A stretch of DNA of 64,000 bases. Origin: a virus. Shown piece by piece: positions 24,040 through 32,980 of this stretch; position 1 is the stretch's first letter; each line of letters opens with the position of its first letter. The notes under the pieces were generated by a model that was not told the DNA's origin, searched no databases, and saw only the letters and a program-made list of their open reading frames with translations. A program made the position numbers and the translations under genes. The stretch covers positions 1 through 64,000 of the IMG/VR virus record IMGVR_UViG_3300048672_000152. One strand, written 5' to 3'.

Positions 24040-24412
24040 ATTGTCTAAAATTCAACCCTAGCAAACCCCATGCCAACATGACAAAACAGCCTAAAATTAG
24101 TGGTATATTAGAAAAATCGAAAATAGCTAAAATCAACGCTATTGCACGTATTCAGTCGAACCCTTATCAAGGTATCAAAACAGCCCTAAATTGATTGTAG
24201 GCGATTCTAGGCGCATTATAATTGATTGCTATCCTTTCAATACTTGAATTTATTGCATAAAACATGAATAAAACATACAGGATAATAAGGTTATGCAATG
24301 CAAACTTGCATATTATGCAAAATAAGGCTGTTTTACAGTGAAAAGCTATAGAAAAGCCTAGCTATTAAACATCATTAAAAATAGCAGGATATGCAATATC
24401 CTTGCCAAGTAT

Positions 24413-24563
24413 TAATACTGTATAGTTATACAGTAGTATTGAATAATCCAATAGCCTAAGCTTTTTTGCTTACCTTGCTATTAAAGTGTATATCTATCCA
24501 GTAGTGTATAAACATACAGTAGTACATAAATATACAGCACTGGATTAGTGTACAGTAGTTTTA
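24413..24563. repeat. Iteron-like TACAGTAGT repeats
   Basis: At least four copies of a TA(T/C)ACAGTAGT-like motif: TTATACAGTAGTATT (24426), TATCCAGTAGTGTA (24495), CATACAGTAGTACATA (24513) and GTGTACAGTAGTTTTA (24548), plus a weaker TATACAGCACTGG (24531). The first is preceded by its inverted half AATACTGTATA. Spacing is irregular, so protein binding is plausible but unproven. Confidence 0.6.
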
Positions 24564-25174
24564 CAAATTGAATTTGTTTAAACACTAACATTAATCAATA
24601 ATCATACCAACTATTCCAACCCTTCTATACCGCATGGTACAAATCTATCCTATCCGATAAGCTTGCGTTATACTTGATTACTCAAGTAATTCTGTAATGA
24701 ATATTCATGCAATTACATTAGAATTCAATCATTTAACATAATCAGAATTAGTGGTTATCTTGTTTTATATTGCATATTACGCAGATATTTTAAACTTTCT
24801 AGAGTGATATATTCGGGGGGATATTCCTGTGTTAAACCATGATACGAACATGAACTACTGGTAGAATAACAGGATATTCGATATTTCTAATCTCAATAAC
24901 AAACTAGGCTGCATACCTTGGTATGACTCATTTTTACTAATATTTTAGATAGAAAATACCCAGATACTCCGTATCAGGAATAATATAGGATGGTACAAGG
25001 AATAGTGTCTTGATATTTGCACCAACACAGAGCATAACATCCCAATGCCTTGCATTGATATTTCATATAATAATTACGGATATTTAGCAACAAATACAAT
25101 AGGATAGGTGATATTTTATAGGAGTAATACAGGAGTAGTGCATCAATAAGGGAGTGTATAGGTATTTGGATAAA

Positions 25175-25204
25175 TAAAAAGACAGTAACATAACATTACT
25201 GTCT
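25175..25204 (-). terminator. Terminator of leftward 42.6-25.3 kb operon
   Basis: AGACAGTAA (25180-25188) and TTACTGTCT (25196-25204) form a perfect 9-bp stem. The minus-strand transcript ends in a T-rich tail (TTTTTATTT). Confidence 0.8.
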
Positions 25205-25309
25205 CTATTTGAAGTGGCTCATAATGGCTCAATAGTGAGCCACAAGTATTAATAGTTATAGGGGAAATGACCAAAAGTGTGACATTGTGTGACATTGATC
25301 ACACATGAC

Positions 25310-26107
25310 TTACTTCTTATTGTTAAGCCATCGACTAACTGTCTCCCTTCTTACACCTAATTCTCTAGCTATCTCTGTGTTGGAATGCCCTAGTAGTTTA
25401 AGTTTAACAGCTATTTCTTTATTAGAACTTGAGCTTATGCCTAGATGATCACCTATATGGTCTACTCTAGTTTCCGTTATTGCTTGTCTAATCTCTAACT
25501 GATTTACTTTATTTCTTAGTTCATCTAACTCACCTAATATCTTCATAGTTGTGTATGTGTTTACATACATGCTATTGATAGTTGTTGGTTTATCTAACAT
25601 ATTCAACAATCCTTCCTCCACTACTTTGGATATTTCATCAGGGACAACTAATGATGTTTGGTCTATTATCTGAGTTCTATTATAATGTTCTTTAGTTGCT
25701 ATTGACTTTAGTGTTATAGCATCTTTATTGTGTTTCTCTGCTACAACATCATAAGCTCCTTGAACAGTACCTTTATCTCTAATCAAATGCACCATACCGT
25801 CTACTCCCATCTCTGTTGTAAATCTTTCTGGTGCAACATAATCAGGGTCTTTAGAGTTCTCATATCTTTGTATTCGAGCTACGCTGATATTGATGTCTTT
25901 ACTAACCTTGATGGTTGTCTTATAATTTTGTTCTGATAACTTATCAACTATGGCTGCTTGTAGTATAGCGATACCTTCGTTATCTGGTACACGACTCAGT
26001 GCGGCCTCTATCTCAAATTGGGCATCCATTAGTTGCTCTAGTTGTTCTGCTGTAGATATTTCACCAACAGAAATAGCCCCATTAGGGGCATCTTCTTTAT
26101 CACTCAT
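25310..26107 (-). CDS. HTH DNA-binding protein, 265 aa
   Basis: The C-terminus (KLKLLGHSNTEIARELGV followed by RRETVSRWLNNKK) is a clear resolvase/sigma-like helix-turn-helix. A second possible HTH is YKTTIKVSKDINISVARIQRYE near residue 80. The acidic N-terminus and central helical region (residues about 180-210) may oligomerise. It is the last gene of the leftward operon beside the iteron-like repeats, so an origin-binding or regulatory role is attractive but unproven. The Pif1-type helicase gene ends 13 nt upstream. Confidence 0.7.
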   Translation of the reverse strand: MSDKEDAPNGAISVGEISTAEQLEQLMDAQFEIEAALSRVPDNEGIAILQAAIVDKLSEQNYKTTIKVSKDINISVARIQRYENSKDPDYVAPERFTTEMGVDGMVHLIRDKGTVQGAYDVVAEKHNKDAITLKSIATKEHYNRTQIIDQTSLVVPDEISKVVEEGLLNMLDKPTTINSMYVNTYTTMKILGELDELRNKVNQLEIRQAITETRVDHIGDHLGISSSSNKEIAVKLKLLGHSNTEIARELGVRRETVSRWLNNKK

Positions 26108-26120
26108 TTATTTACTTCCA

Positions 26121-27350
26121 TTATGAAAGATTATTGTAGAATTCTATAACATCTCTACTTGTTTTAATATTACTACTATCTACATGAGTGACAAAACTGA
26201 TATTAGATAAGTCACGTAATCTTGACAGTGCTACATATAATTGACCATTACTAAAACAACCTCTACCTACGTGTATAGCGGCTTTATCTAAAGTCATCCC
26301 TTGGCTACGGTGAATAGAGATGGCCCATCCTAGCTTGATTGGGAGTTGAATATAGACACTATCCAGCACTCGTTTGATCTTACCATCTACTCGTTGTAAC
26401 TTGTAGTTTTCCCATGTAAATGGAACTACTTCTATTTCCACTCCATTGTCTTTCATTACTTTAACAGAGTTGGGGAATAACTTAGTAACTACGCCACGCT
26501 CACCATTGACATAACCTTGTGTATTGTCATTAGCAGATATAACCACTCTACAACCTACTTTGAGTTTTAGTAGTTCTGCTACACCACATCCTTTATCCTT
26601 CCCTACAGCTTTGTATACCACCTCTTTAGATTGGATAGTGTTATACCAAATATTATTGATATTGTCTGAATCAGCATTATAACAACACAGATGTAGTGTG
26701 TCTGATGTATTCTGGTACGCACTAGCATTCTCTTGGATAGTTTGTAATGCTTGTGCAGCATCATAATTACCTTTACGAATAGCTCCTAATAAGGCTACTT
26801 GCTGCGCATCTGATTGTCTCACTACTTCAGTTAGTTCAATAGTTTCAAAGTTCCACGCTCTACTACTGAAACAGAAAGGAGAAGTATAATCTTTCTTCAA
26901 TAATGGTGCTTCTTGTTTAGGAACAATTGGTTCTAATTGGAAGAAGTCTCCGACTAACACAACTTGTAGCCCACCAAAGGGTAGTTTATTCTTCCTCACT
27001 AACTTCAATCTGAAATCAATAATGTCTAATTGCTCTGCACGTAACATACCAGCTTCATCAATAACGATACGTTTGATATTTGATTCTACACCATAGAAAT
27101 CCTTAAAGCCTTTAGGTAGTTTAGTCCATTCAGAGAGTAATGGATATTCTCTCGGTAAACCAAAAGCAGAGTGGCAAGTGACTCCGCCAATGTTAATGGC
27201 TGCAATACCTGTAGGGGCGCACAACACTGTATCTTCATCTAGTATTTGTTTGATTACATAAGATTTCCCCACACCACCTGCACCAAAAATAAATACATTC
27301 TTTCCAGACTTAATAGCTTCTAATGCTTGCTGTTGTTTTTCAATAATCAA
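26121..27350 (-). CDS. Pif1/RecD-like SF1 DNA helicase, 409 aa
   Basis: Superfamily 1B 5'-3' helicase. Walker A FIFGAGGVGKSY (Lys near residue 28), APTGIAAINIGGVTCHSAFG (motif Ia), VIDEAGML (Walker B), LVGDFFQLEPI (motif III) and SIHRSQGMTLDKA (motif V) are all present, with YVALSRL as motif VI. The length equals that of small phage and plasmid Pif1 or Dda-type enzymes. Likely works in replication start or recombination. Starts at TTG with TAGGAG upstream. Confidence 0.93.
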   Translation of the reverse strand: MIIEKQQQALEAIKSGKNVFIFGAGGVGKSYVIKQILDEDTVLCAPTGIAAINIGGVTCHSAFGLPREYPLLSEWTKLPKGFKDFYGVESNIKRIVIDEAGMLRAEQLDIIDFRLKLVRKNKLPFGGLQVVLVGDFFQLEPIVPKQEAPLLKKDYTSPFCFSSRAWNFETIELTEVVRQSDAQQVALLGAIRKGNYDAAQALQTIQENASAYQNTSDTLHLCCYNADSDNINNIWYNTIQSKEVVYKAVGKDKGCGVAELLKLKVGCRVVISANDNTQGYVNGERGVVTKLFPNSVKVMKDNGVEIEVVPFTWENYKLQRVDGKIKRVLDSVYIQLPIKLGWAISIHRSQGMTLDKAAIHVGRGCFSNGQLYVALSRLRDLSNISFVTHVDSSNIKTSRDVIEFYNNLS

Positions 27351-27413
27351 AGTAATCTCCTAATCAAATTCATCCTGTGCATAATAACAAGCAATGACAT
27401 CCATGTCAATGAG

Positions 27414-27677
27414 TCAACCTCTTTCCTTTGTAACAGCATTGACCCAATAATGTAGCTGAATATAATCACCACTAAACAAAGTAGTATGTAACATCACTTG
27501 GAAATATTCTTCATTGGTAAATTGCTTACGCAAATTATGTTTCCAACGTGTAACAGCTTTTGGTAAATAACTTGTCTTATATCTAGCTAAAGATAACCAG
27601 AGCATCCCTTCACCTATACCCTTATTCAAATAGACAGACTTTGGTGGGAAACCTGAATATAATGTGTGGTATTCCAT
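27414..27677 (-). CDS. Hypothetical protein, 87 aa
   Basis: Basic, aromatic protein (MEYHTLYSGFPPKSVYLNKG). Coupled to the upstream gene by a shared nucleotide at stop and start. No motif. Confidence 0.65.
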   Translation of the reverse strand: MEYHTLYSGFPPKSVYLNKGIGEGMLWLSLARYKTSYLPKAVTRWKHNLRKQFTNEEYFQVMLHTTLFSGDYIQLHYWVNAVTKERG

Positions 27678-27964
27678 TATTCCCCCCGCTCACTAGCTTT
27701 CAGAATAATAGTATCTCGTGTACCACAACAATTATCAGCATCATAAAACATGACATACCCATCTTCTGATTCTACACAACCTCTTACGTCATAATTGTAT
27801 GTAGCACCATCACCATTGAACAAATCATCTATTTGCCCTTGGGTGTTTATGGATAAATCACCATTAGAATAATAACACCAAACAACACCAGTGTAAGCTA
27901 CGATATTCATATTGACTTCTGTTTGTAGCTCTTTTACTTGATTAAATAAGTTTTCTAATTTCAT
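27677..27964 (-). CDS. Hypothetical protein, 95 aa
   Basis: I chose the ATG at 27964 (MKLENLFNQVKELQ) because GGAGGA precedes it; an upstream start at 27994 is weaker. N-terminal helix then a beta-rich acidic domain (YDVRGCVESEDGYVMFYDAD). Function unknown. Confidence 0.65.
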   Translation of the reverse strand: MKLENLFNQVKELQTEVNMNIVAYTGVVWCYYSNGDLSINTQGQIDDLFNGDGATYNYDVRGCVESEDGYVMFYDADNCCGTRDTIILKASERGE

Positions 27965-27977
27965 TCTTTCCTCCAAA

Positions 27978-28259
27978 TCAATAATGATTATCATCTTCTT
28001 TAAGTGCTTCTAATGGTGTATAACTAGATTCAAAGTATCCATACCAACAATCGTATCCTGTGCTACTACCTAAATTACCATCATAGTAATGAAAATATCT
28101 ATTAACAATTTCCAACTCTACACACCATTTCTGGAAAGCTTCTAATTGTTCTTCAGGAACCTCACCAATATTTTCTGGTGAACATAAATCCTTAACAAAT
28201 TGATTCAAAGATTCCCCATCTTCAATGATGAATTTATTATTAAAACTTGATGTAGCCAT
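27978..28259 (-). CDS. Hypothetical protein, 93 aa
   Basis: Acidic, with many Tyr (YFHYYDGNLGSSTGYDCWYGY). Its start overlaps the upstream stop. Function unknown. Confidence 0.65.
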   Translation of the reverse strand: MATSSFNNKFIIEDGESLNQFVKDLCSPENIGEVPEEQLEAFQKWCVELEIVNRYFHYYDGNLGSSTGYDCWYGYFESSYTPLEALKEDDNHY

Positions 28260-28510
28260 TATTCTTTCCTCCGATAAACAACAGTGTCTAATATGTCCGA
28301 TATTCTGTTATAGTTCGGTACTAACTTGCGCTGAACAATCTTATAACCACTAACTATAATAAGTGCTAAATTAAACAGTGGTATAAATGCTACAAATATT
28401 GTGGTGAGGATAAGTCTCACCGTTATTTCTCCAATGTACTGCAAGTCATCATACAACGATAAAGATATAGCTAACACAATAGTTACTAAATACGCAATCA
28501 ATAATTCCAT
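28259..28510 (-). CDS. Membrane protein, 83 aa
   Basis: Two hydrophobic segments (about residues 1-20 and 30-57) with a charged C-terminus predict a small inner-membrane protein. Overlaps its neighbours at start and stop. Confidence 0.65.
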   Translation of the reverse strand: MELLIAYLVTIVLAISLSLYDDLQYIGEITVRLILTTIFVAFIPLFNLALIIVSGYKIVQRKLVPNYNRISDILDTVVYRRKE

Positions 28511-28686
28511 TATTCCCCCTCCACATACTGTTTAACAACTTCACCAAGTTTGATTAAATCTTCATATCTGATATAGCCATCAATTATTACACCGTTGGTT
28601 AAGTCTGTATCAATGTATGGGATCCCCATACCATGCGTATTCTTGAATAGTTCCTCAATTGCTTGATTGAATTCTTGTTCTGTCAT
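28510..28686 (-). CDS. Small acidic protein, 58 aa
   Basis: MTEQEFNQAIEELFKNTHGM..., acidic helix then mixed strands. It fills the gap between two genes exactly, with one-base overlaps at both ends and a ribosome site (AGGAGAGCAA) upstream, which argues that it is real. Function unknown. Confidence 0.65.
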   Translation of the reverse strand: MTEQEFNQAIEELFKNTHGMGIPYIDTDLTNGVIIDGYIRYEDLIKLGEVVKQYVEGE

Positions 28687-29063
28687 TATTTGCTCTCCTT
28701 CAATAATTCTTTACATACCTCACCTCGTCGTGGTGTATATGTGAGATTGTTACGGTGGTCTCTATAAGCATTAGCTTTATATTGATAATAAAAACCATTA
28801 ATAGACTCTGCTACAACTACACCGTTACATTGTAGCACTGTAGGGCGAGGAGAGTCTACAATAACATCCCCAAAAGTAGCTATAAGGAGAGATGTTACTA
28901 AATAAACTATCCCAAAAGCACAACCAACTGTGGTGAAGGCTACCAACATAGCCCCAACTACACCAACACAACTTTCAAGGAATGTCTCATATTTTGACTT
29001 AGACAATGCCCCTACAACACTTACAATCAATAAAAAGAATCCAATCCAACCTAAAATAATCAT
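28686..29063 (-). CDS. Membrane protein, 125 aa
   Basis: N-terminal helix (MIILGWIGFFLLIVSVVGAL), a second long hydrophobic stretch (VGAMLVAFTTVGCAFGIVYL), then a soluble basic tail after residue 75. Coupled to both neighbours. Function unknown. Confidence 0.65.
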   Translation of the reverse strand: MIILGWIGFFLLIVSVVGALSKSKYETFLESCVGVVGAMLVAFTTVGCAFGIVYLVTSLLIATFGDVIVDSPRPTVLQCNGVVVAESINGFYYQYKANAYRDHRNNLTYTPRRGEVCKELLKESK

Positions 29064-29956
29064 TTATTCTCTCCTAATTTAATCTGCAATTCATCAATAG
29101 CCCTAATAGCTAAACGCTTAGTGTTATCAGATTTAACCTTTACTTCTAGTTCTTGAACATACCCTTTGATACGGCGCAAATCACCATAGATTTCGCTAAC
29201 CAATAACCCATCTAGTTTACTATAGTTGAATTTAGCATTCAACATCTGACGTAATTCACCAATTAATATTTGTTCTGCTTGTTTGGCTGACGTTAATGTC
29301 GGGTGATACTGTGTACTACCTTCTTGTAAACGAGATTCCCAAGCTTTCTCTGATACATACACTCCGTTGATTTGTGCATAACGAAATCCTGAGTGTGTAG
29401 AGTTAGAGAATGTCAATCCTTTCTCTTTAGCAAACTTCTGTAATTCGTTACCTAGCAATCCAGTGACATTGAGCTTAAAGAAAGATGTCTCATTATTATA
29501 GAATCTACCTTTACCGTATGTCAATGCTGTCTCAATGTAATCACTACCTGTATCTATAAACTCACCAATCACTCTGTATTCGATTGGGATTAAAACTTCA
29601 GGAGTTTCCTCATAAACAGGGGTATATTTATCTAAATCAGCTAGAAGTTTACGGTGTTGAAACTCTGTTTCTAAGTCTGGGTAGTTATCACCATAATCAA
29701 AATCGGCGCGATACTCATTCATAAGTTCACTAGAGATTTCTGAATCACCATTGATGTAATATTTTAGCACCCGTTGTGCCGATGTTACTGTGCTAATAAC
29801 AGCATCCTTGGCTACTGATACTTGCGTCCCTTTTCCGTAAGATGTTTCGATACGTTTACCATCAATATCCCATTTACGACCTGATGGTAATTGGATAATC
29901 ATAACATCACCAGATGTTACAGCTTCAAAATCATTTAACATTGTGATTAGTTGCAT
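29060..29956 (-). CDS. Hypothetical protein, 298 aa
   Basis: One of the larger unassigned proteins of this arm. Starts MQLITMLNDFEAVTSGDVMI and contains GLLGNELQKFAKEKGLTFSN and a helical C-terminal region (DLRRIKGYVQELEVKVKSDN) likely to form a coiled coil. No catalytic signature recognised. Confidence 0.7.
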   Translation of the reverse strand: MQLITMLNDFEAVTSGDVMIIQLPSGRKWDIDGKRIETSYGKGTQVSVAKDAVISTVTSAQRVLKYYINGDSEISSELMNEYRADFDYGDNYPDLETEFQHRKLLADLDKYTPVYEETPEVLIPIEYRVIGEFIDTGSDYIETALTYGKGRFYNNETSFFKLNVTGLLGNELQKFAKEKGLTFSNSTHSGFRYAQINGVYVSEKAWESRLQEGSTQYHPTLTSAKQAEQILIGELRQMLNAKFNYSKLDGLLVSEIYGDLRRIKGYVQELEVKVKSDNTKRLAIRAIDELQIKLGENK

Positions 29957-29967
29957 ATTATTTCTCC

Positions 29968-30207
29968 TTAATATTTCTTAGCTTTACCTTCAATGTGTTC
30001 ATTGGACATAAAATTACCATACGCCCAATAATCTTCATGTCCACATAACTTACATTTAGTAGTTGCTTCGCAGATGTGATAGTTAATTGTATCTTCCACT
30101 GTTATATCATTACTATCCTCAGAACCGCAAGCATTACAACTAGCCATTACATCGTATGGGTGGTGTTGTGGTATAAAGTTTTCACTGTTGAAATCTAGTT
30201 CAATCAT
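29968..30207 (-). CDS. Zinc-ribbon protein, 79 aa
   Basis: Two metal-binding pairs, CNACGSED and CKLCGHED, with His and Cys between, form a classic zinc ribbon. Overlaps the upstream gene by 4 nt. Possibly nucleic-acid or protein binding. Confidence 0.7.
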   Translation of the reverse strand: MIELDFNSENFIPQHHPYDVMASCNACGSEDSNDITVEDTINYHICEATTKCKLCGHEDYWAYGNFMSNEHIEGKAKKY

Positions 30208-30401
30208 CCTAACATACTCTCACTAATAATCAAAGCGTTTTGCCACACAACGGGAGCATCCATGTCTTCTTTAACAACATGAACTCTCATTCCTGTAACT
30301 GTGTACCCATCGTAAATCATTGTACCTTCTGGATGGTCATAAGGATCTGTAGATTTTAATAGAATGTCAAATGTTATTTTATAAGGTTTGTATGCTTCCA
30401 T
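30204..30401 (-). CDS. Hypothetical protein, 65 aa
   Basis: MEAYKPYKITFDILLKSTDP; beta-rich with no motif. AGAAATAAT precedes the ATG. Function unknown. Confidence 0.65.
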   Translation of the reverse strand: MEAYKPYKITFDILLKSTDPYDHPEGTMIYDGYTVTGMRVHVVKEDMDAPVVWQNALIISESMLG

Positions 30402-30402
30402 A

Positions 30403-30645
30403 TTATTTCTCCCACTGCTTAATCAAAGCATCAGCAAATTCTACACTTGATTCGCTCCAACACTTCACCATAGCTTCCGAGGATTCGTATTGCAATACTG
30501 TATCCAAATACACAGGTAATAATGCTGCCCCAAATCGAGCAGATAATTCTTCTCGTTTAGAGAAGCCTGCATTATCACAATACAATTCTTTTTGACCGCT
30601 TAAATCTGCATATAGTGTTGGTTGTGCTGGTGTATTTGCGTTCAT
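30403..30645 (-). CDS. Hypothetical protein, 80 aa
   Basis: The ATG at 30645 (MNANTPAQPTLYADLS) is chosen because GAGGAGAG precedes it. Helical with acidic residues (SEAMVKCWSESSVEFADALI). First gene downstream of the promoter at 30677-30705. Confidence 0.65.
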   Translation of the reverse strand: MNANTPAQPTLYADLSGQKELYCDNAGFSKREELSARFGAALLPVYLDTVLQYESSEAMVKCWSESSVEFADALIKQWEK

Positions 30646-30676
30646 AATTTCTCTCCTCTGTTGAAACACTAACAAC

Positions 30677-30705
30677 AGGATACCCGAAAGCGACCCTGTT
30701 GTCAA
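30677..30705 (-). promoter_or_regulatory. Sigma70-like promoter (minus strand)
   Basis: TTGACA (30700-30705) and TATCCT (30677-30682), 17-nt spacing. The leader ends in a TTTCAACAGAGGAG segment. Confidence 0.65.
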
Positions 30706-30709
30706 TAGA

Positions 30710-30958
30710 TTATTTAAATACTGCTGCTTTCAATATACCTTCCAAGAGTAACACTCTATTAGTTAGTTCCTGATTAGCTTGACGTTCAGATTCTAGTACA
30801 TCAGAGTGAACAGATAGAAGTTGTCTTGTTAAATCAGCATTTGCTCCATTCAACACTTTAATTTGATTCTGTTTAGATTCTAACAAGCGTTGTAAAGCTT
30901 TAAACTGTTTGACTAACGTATCATAATCTTCGCTTGGCTCCACTGTAATGCTATTCAC
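30710..30958 (-). CDS. Coiled-coil protein, 82 aa
   Basis: Starts at GTG 30958 with GGAGG 6 nt upstream. Residues about 15-75 have a continuous heptad pattern (LQRLLESKQNQIKVLNG through LTNRVLLLEGIL), so the protein is probably an oligomeric coiled coil. Function unknown. Confidence 0.65.
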   Translation of the reverse strand: MNSITVEPSEDYDTLVKQFKALQRLLESKQNQIKVLNGANADLTRQLLSVHSDVLESERQANQELTNRVLLLEGILKAAVFK

Positions 30959-31451
30959 TCTTAGCCTCCAACCAATACCACTCATTATCTTCAATTTCTA
31001 ACTTGAAGTGTTGTAAGATGAATTCCTTAGCACTCTCAATAGATGCAAACATTACTTTAGGTTCCCATGTTTCAGCATCATACCCAAGTGTCAACTTAAC
31101 TGGTGTATCCTTTGGTATATAGATTTCACTGTATTTGTGTTCACCTTGAAATAGCGTGTATAATTGGTCTGTCAATGTGTCTTCATTTATTCTCCACGCT
31201 TCTTTATCATCTAGCAGGAATTCAATTTCTAATAAATCAAAATCATCGTTAGGATTGAATTGTTTATCTTGAATGAAGTCATGACTTTCGGTAAAGACTA
31301 ATATTTTCTCACCATTCACTTTAACTCTATTTGTTTCAACTCCATCAACCAGATTAACCCATTTTACATCAAACTCTGAATCGTAGTGAACAGTACCTAC
31401 TTCCATATCTGGAAGACATAATAGCAACTTCGCTAGTTCATGTGATTTCAT
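30951..31451 (-). CDS. Hypothetical protein, 166 aa
   Basis: MKSHELAKLLLCLPDMEVGT resembles the start of small phage proteins with a short helix followed by beta strands. The rest is acidic with aromatic residues at the C-terminus (NEWYWLEAKSE). Overlaps both neighbours. Function unknown. Confidence 0.65.
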   Translation of the reverse strand: MKSHELAKLLLCLPDMEVGTVHYDSEFDVKWVNLVDGVETNRVKVNGEKILVFTESHDFIQDKQFNPNDDFDLLEIEFLLDDKEAWRINEDTLTDQLYTLFQGEHKYSEIYIPKDTPVKLTLGYDAETWEPKVMFASIESAKEFILQHFKLEIEDNEWYWLEAKSE

Positions 31452-32002
31452 AATCCAAGCTCCTCTAATTTATCTGACCAATCTGGATAAAACATATTGA
31501 TTGTTGGTACATTAAACTTACGTGCAATATTCACTGCGGTAGCTGTACCACCTTGTACAACACCATTAACTTCTTTAGCATAGAATAACACAAAGTCTGA
31601 TGGTAGGAATAAACCATCCCCTAGAATTTGACAAACATTCCTAGCGTGTAGCTTCTTAGCGCCAGCAGAACACCTACCCCAATGTGGGTGAACACTGGCT
31701 GCAATTTCCATACATGCGGTGTTCAGGTGTTGAGGGATTATGTTACTACCTGTACTTAGGTATTCTTCCATTTTAAAGTTTACCCAAGGAATGTAAATCT
31801 CTTGGTTGGTGATTACCGCATTAATATCACTGTAATAATACTCATGTCCCCATTGGAAAGCCGAGTCGCTACCTTTAGCACCACCTGAACGTAGTGTATA
31901 ACCTTTACCCGCTAGGTGATAAGCTTCAGTGGACATAGCTTCAAATACATTTTCAGGAACTTCCCTGCTCCCAATACCTGTGTAGATTTTATTCACAATC
32001 AA
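31448..32002 (-). CDS. SLOG/DprA-like nucleotide-binding protein, 184 aa
   Basis: GIGSREVPENVFEAMS followed by KGYTLRSGGAKGSDSAFQWG is the phosphate-binding signature of the SLOG superfamily (DprA, LOG, YspA). Near the C-terminus the NGVVQGGTATAVNIARKFNV segment supplies the GGT loop. Such phage proteins may bind or sense nucleotide-derived ligands or modified sugars; enzyme activity is not known. Confidence 0.85.
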   Translation of the reverse strand: MIVNKIYTGIGSREVPENVFEAMSTEAYHLAGKGYTLRSGGAKGSDSAFQWGHEYYYSDINAVITNQEIYIPWVNFKMEEYLSTGSNIIPQHLNTACMEIAASVHPHWGRCSAGAKKLHARNVCQILGDGLFLPSDFVLFYAKEVNGVVQGGTATAVNIARKFNVPTINMFYPDWSDKLEELGL

Positions 32003-32216
32003 TCCTCACAATTTCTACATCATATCCAAACTCAGCACTGACAGAATTCTTATAATACTCAGCCTCATGATAAGTGTCATAGATGTCAACAAACTCTAAT
32101 TCAGTTGTATAAGCAACTAATTCGGCATACTGTATCTCGTCAATCTCGTATTCATCGAAATAGCAGTTAAGGTATTCGCCAGATTCTAAATCTCGAAGTA
32201 CATATTTAATTGTCAC
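31989..32216 (-). CDS. Hypothetical protein, 75 aa
   Basis: The GTG at 32216 (reading M-TIKYVLRDLESGEYL) is preferred because GAGG precedes it at 6 nt. Acidic, with alternating strands and helices. Overlaps the SLOG gene. Function unknown. Confidence 0.6.
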   Translation of the reverse strand: MTIKYVLRDLESGEYLNCYFDEYEIDEIQYAELVAYTTELEFVDIYDTYHEAEYYKNSVSAEFGYDVEIVRIDCE

Positions 32217-32217
32217 A

Positions 32218-32406
32218 TCACACCTCACGCTTCTTTTGGAAAGCTTTCCATTGTTTATCTGTAGAATAATGTCTGATCACACGAGCTAACGAATTCTGTA
32301 ATTCAATATCACCTTCATCATGATTATCAAATTGTTCAATCAGGTCATCTAAGATAATATCATTCAGAGCATCAAACTCAATTTCGATTGTTACACGTTT
32401 AGTCAT
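32218..32406 (-). CDS. Hypothetical protein, 62 aa
   Basis: MTKRVTIEIEFDALNDIILD; a beta strand followed by helices, overlapping the upstream gene by 4 nt. Function unknown. Confidence 0.65.
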   Translation of the reverse strand: MTKRVTIEIEFDALNDIILDDLIEQFDNHDEGDIELQNSLARVIRHYSTDKQWKAFQKKREV

Positions 32407-32678
32407 ACATTCTCCTTACTTAATGTTTTAGCGATATTCTCTGCTGTACTACTTAGTGATACAATAATGTCATCAAGTGTATTACCTTCCAACGCAACCC
32501 AAGAAAGCTTATCTGCAATCTGATTGAGATTAGCATAGAACAGAGAAGATTGTGTCATCTCTTTCTTAGCATCTTCCTTAAGAGTTGGTTTATGATGTGT
32601 CAAGTTATAACCAAAGTGGTCTGACTTGGTGATAGTGTAATATTCTTTGCTATCTTTTACTTTGAATGTTAATTCCAT
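32403..32678 (-). CDS. Hypothetical protein, 91 aa
   Basis: MELTFKVKDSKEYYTITKSD with a helical second half (FYANLNQIADKLSWVALEGN). GGAGAG before the ATG. Function unknown. Confidence 0.65.
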   Translation of the reverse strand: MELTFKVKDSKEYYTITKSDHFGYNLTHHKPTLKEDAKKEMTQSSLFYANLNQIADKLSWVALEGNTLDDIIVSLSSTAENIAKTLSKENV

Positions 32679-32738
32679 ATTCTCTCCTTTGTAATTAAAT
32701 TTGATTACATCATCATTTGTAAGCTATTTGACTTACAA

Positions 32739-32966
32739 TTAAAACTCTGTGTAATCGTAGTACTTAGATTGATAGCGTTCATGTGCAAGGACATGAACAG
32801 ATTCTTCATCTAAATGTGGGTGTGTCATACGAACCATAGATTCAATCCACAACATATCGCTCTCAAATTTAAATTCTTCATAAGCTGCACGTTCTTCTTC
32901 GGCATCATAGCTTTTCCATTGATCGTATGCAACACCAACATCGTTATTCCAACTCTTGTATAACAT
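32739..32966 (-). CDS. Acidic aromatic protein, 75 aa
   Basis: Rich in Glu, Tyr and Trp (EEERAAYEEFKFESDMLWIE). Downstream of the ligase gene by 14 nt. Function unknown. Confidence 0.65.
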   Translation of the reverse strand: MLYKSWNNDVGVAYDQWKSYDAEEERAAYEEFKFESDMLWIESMVRMTHPHLDEESVHVLAHERYQSKYYDYTEF

Positions 32967-32980
32967 AATTATTAACTCCT

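Larger units (their letters stand above)
24040..25309. other. Gene-free convergent region with iteron-like and inverted repeats
   Basis: About 1.3 kb without a credible gene between plus-strand genes on the left and minus-strand genes on the right. It holds repeated TGCAA/TTGCAT inverted motifs (24250-24330), GGATATGCAATATCC (24389-24403), the TACAGTAGT repeats (24413-24563), many short GATATT-type repeats, and a terminator for the right-hand operon at 25175-25204. A hairpin GTGGCTCA/TGAGCCAC lies near 25215-25243 and a doubled GTGTGACATT near 25273-25300. A replication origin or regulatory locus is possible. Confidence 0.5.

Noticed and set aside
23979-24194. 71-aa ORF at end of cassette
   Set aside because: It runs through the terminator at 24015-24039, lacks a ribosome site and overlaps the preceding gene.
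24413-24563. CRISPR array from the repeated TACAGTAGT units
   Set aside because: Units are short and diverged, spacing is irregular and no cas genes are present.
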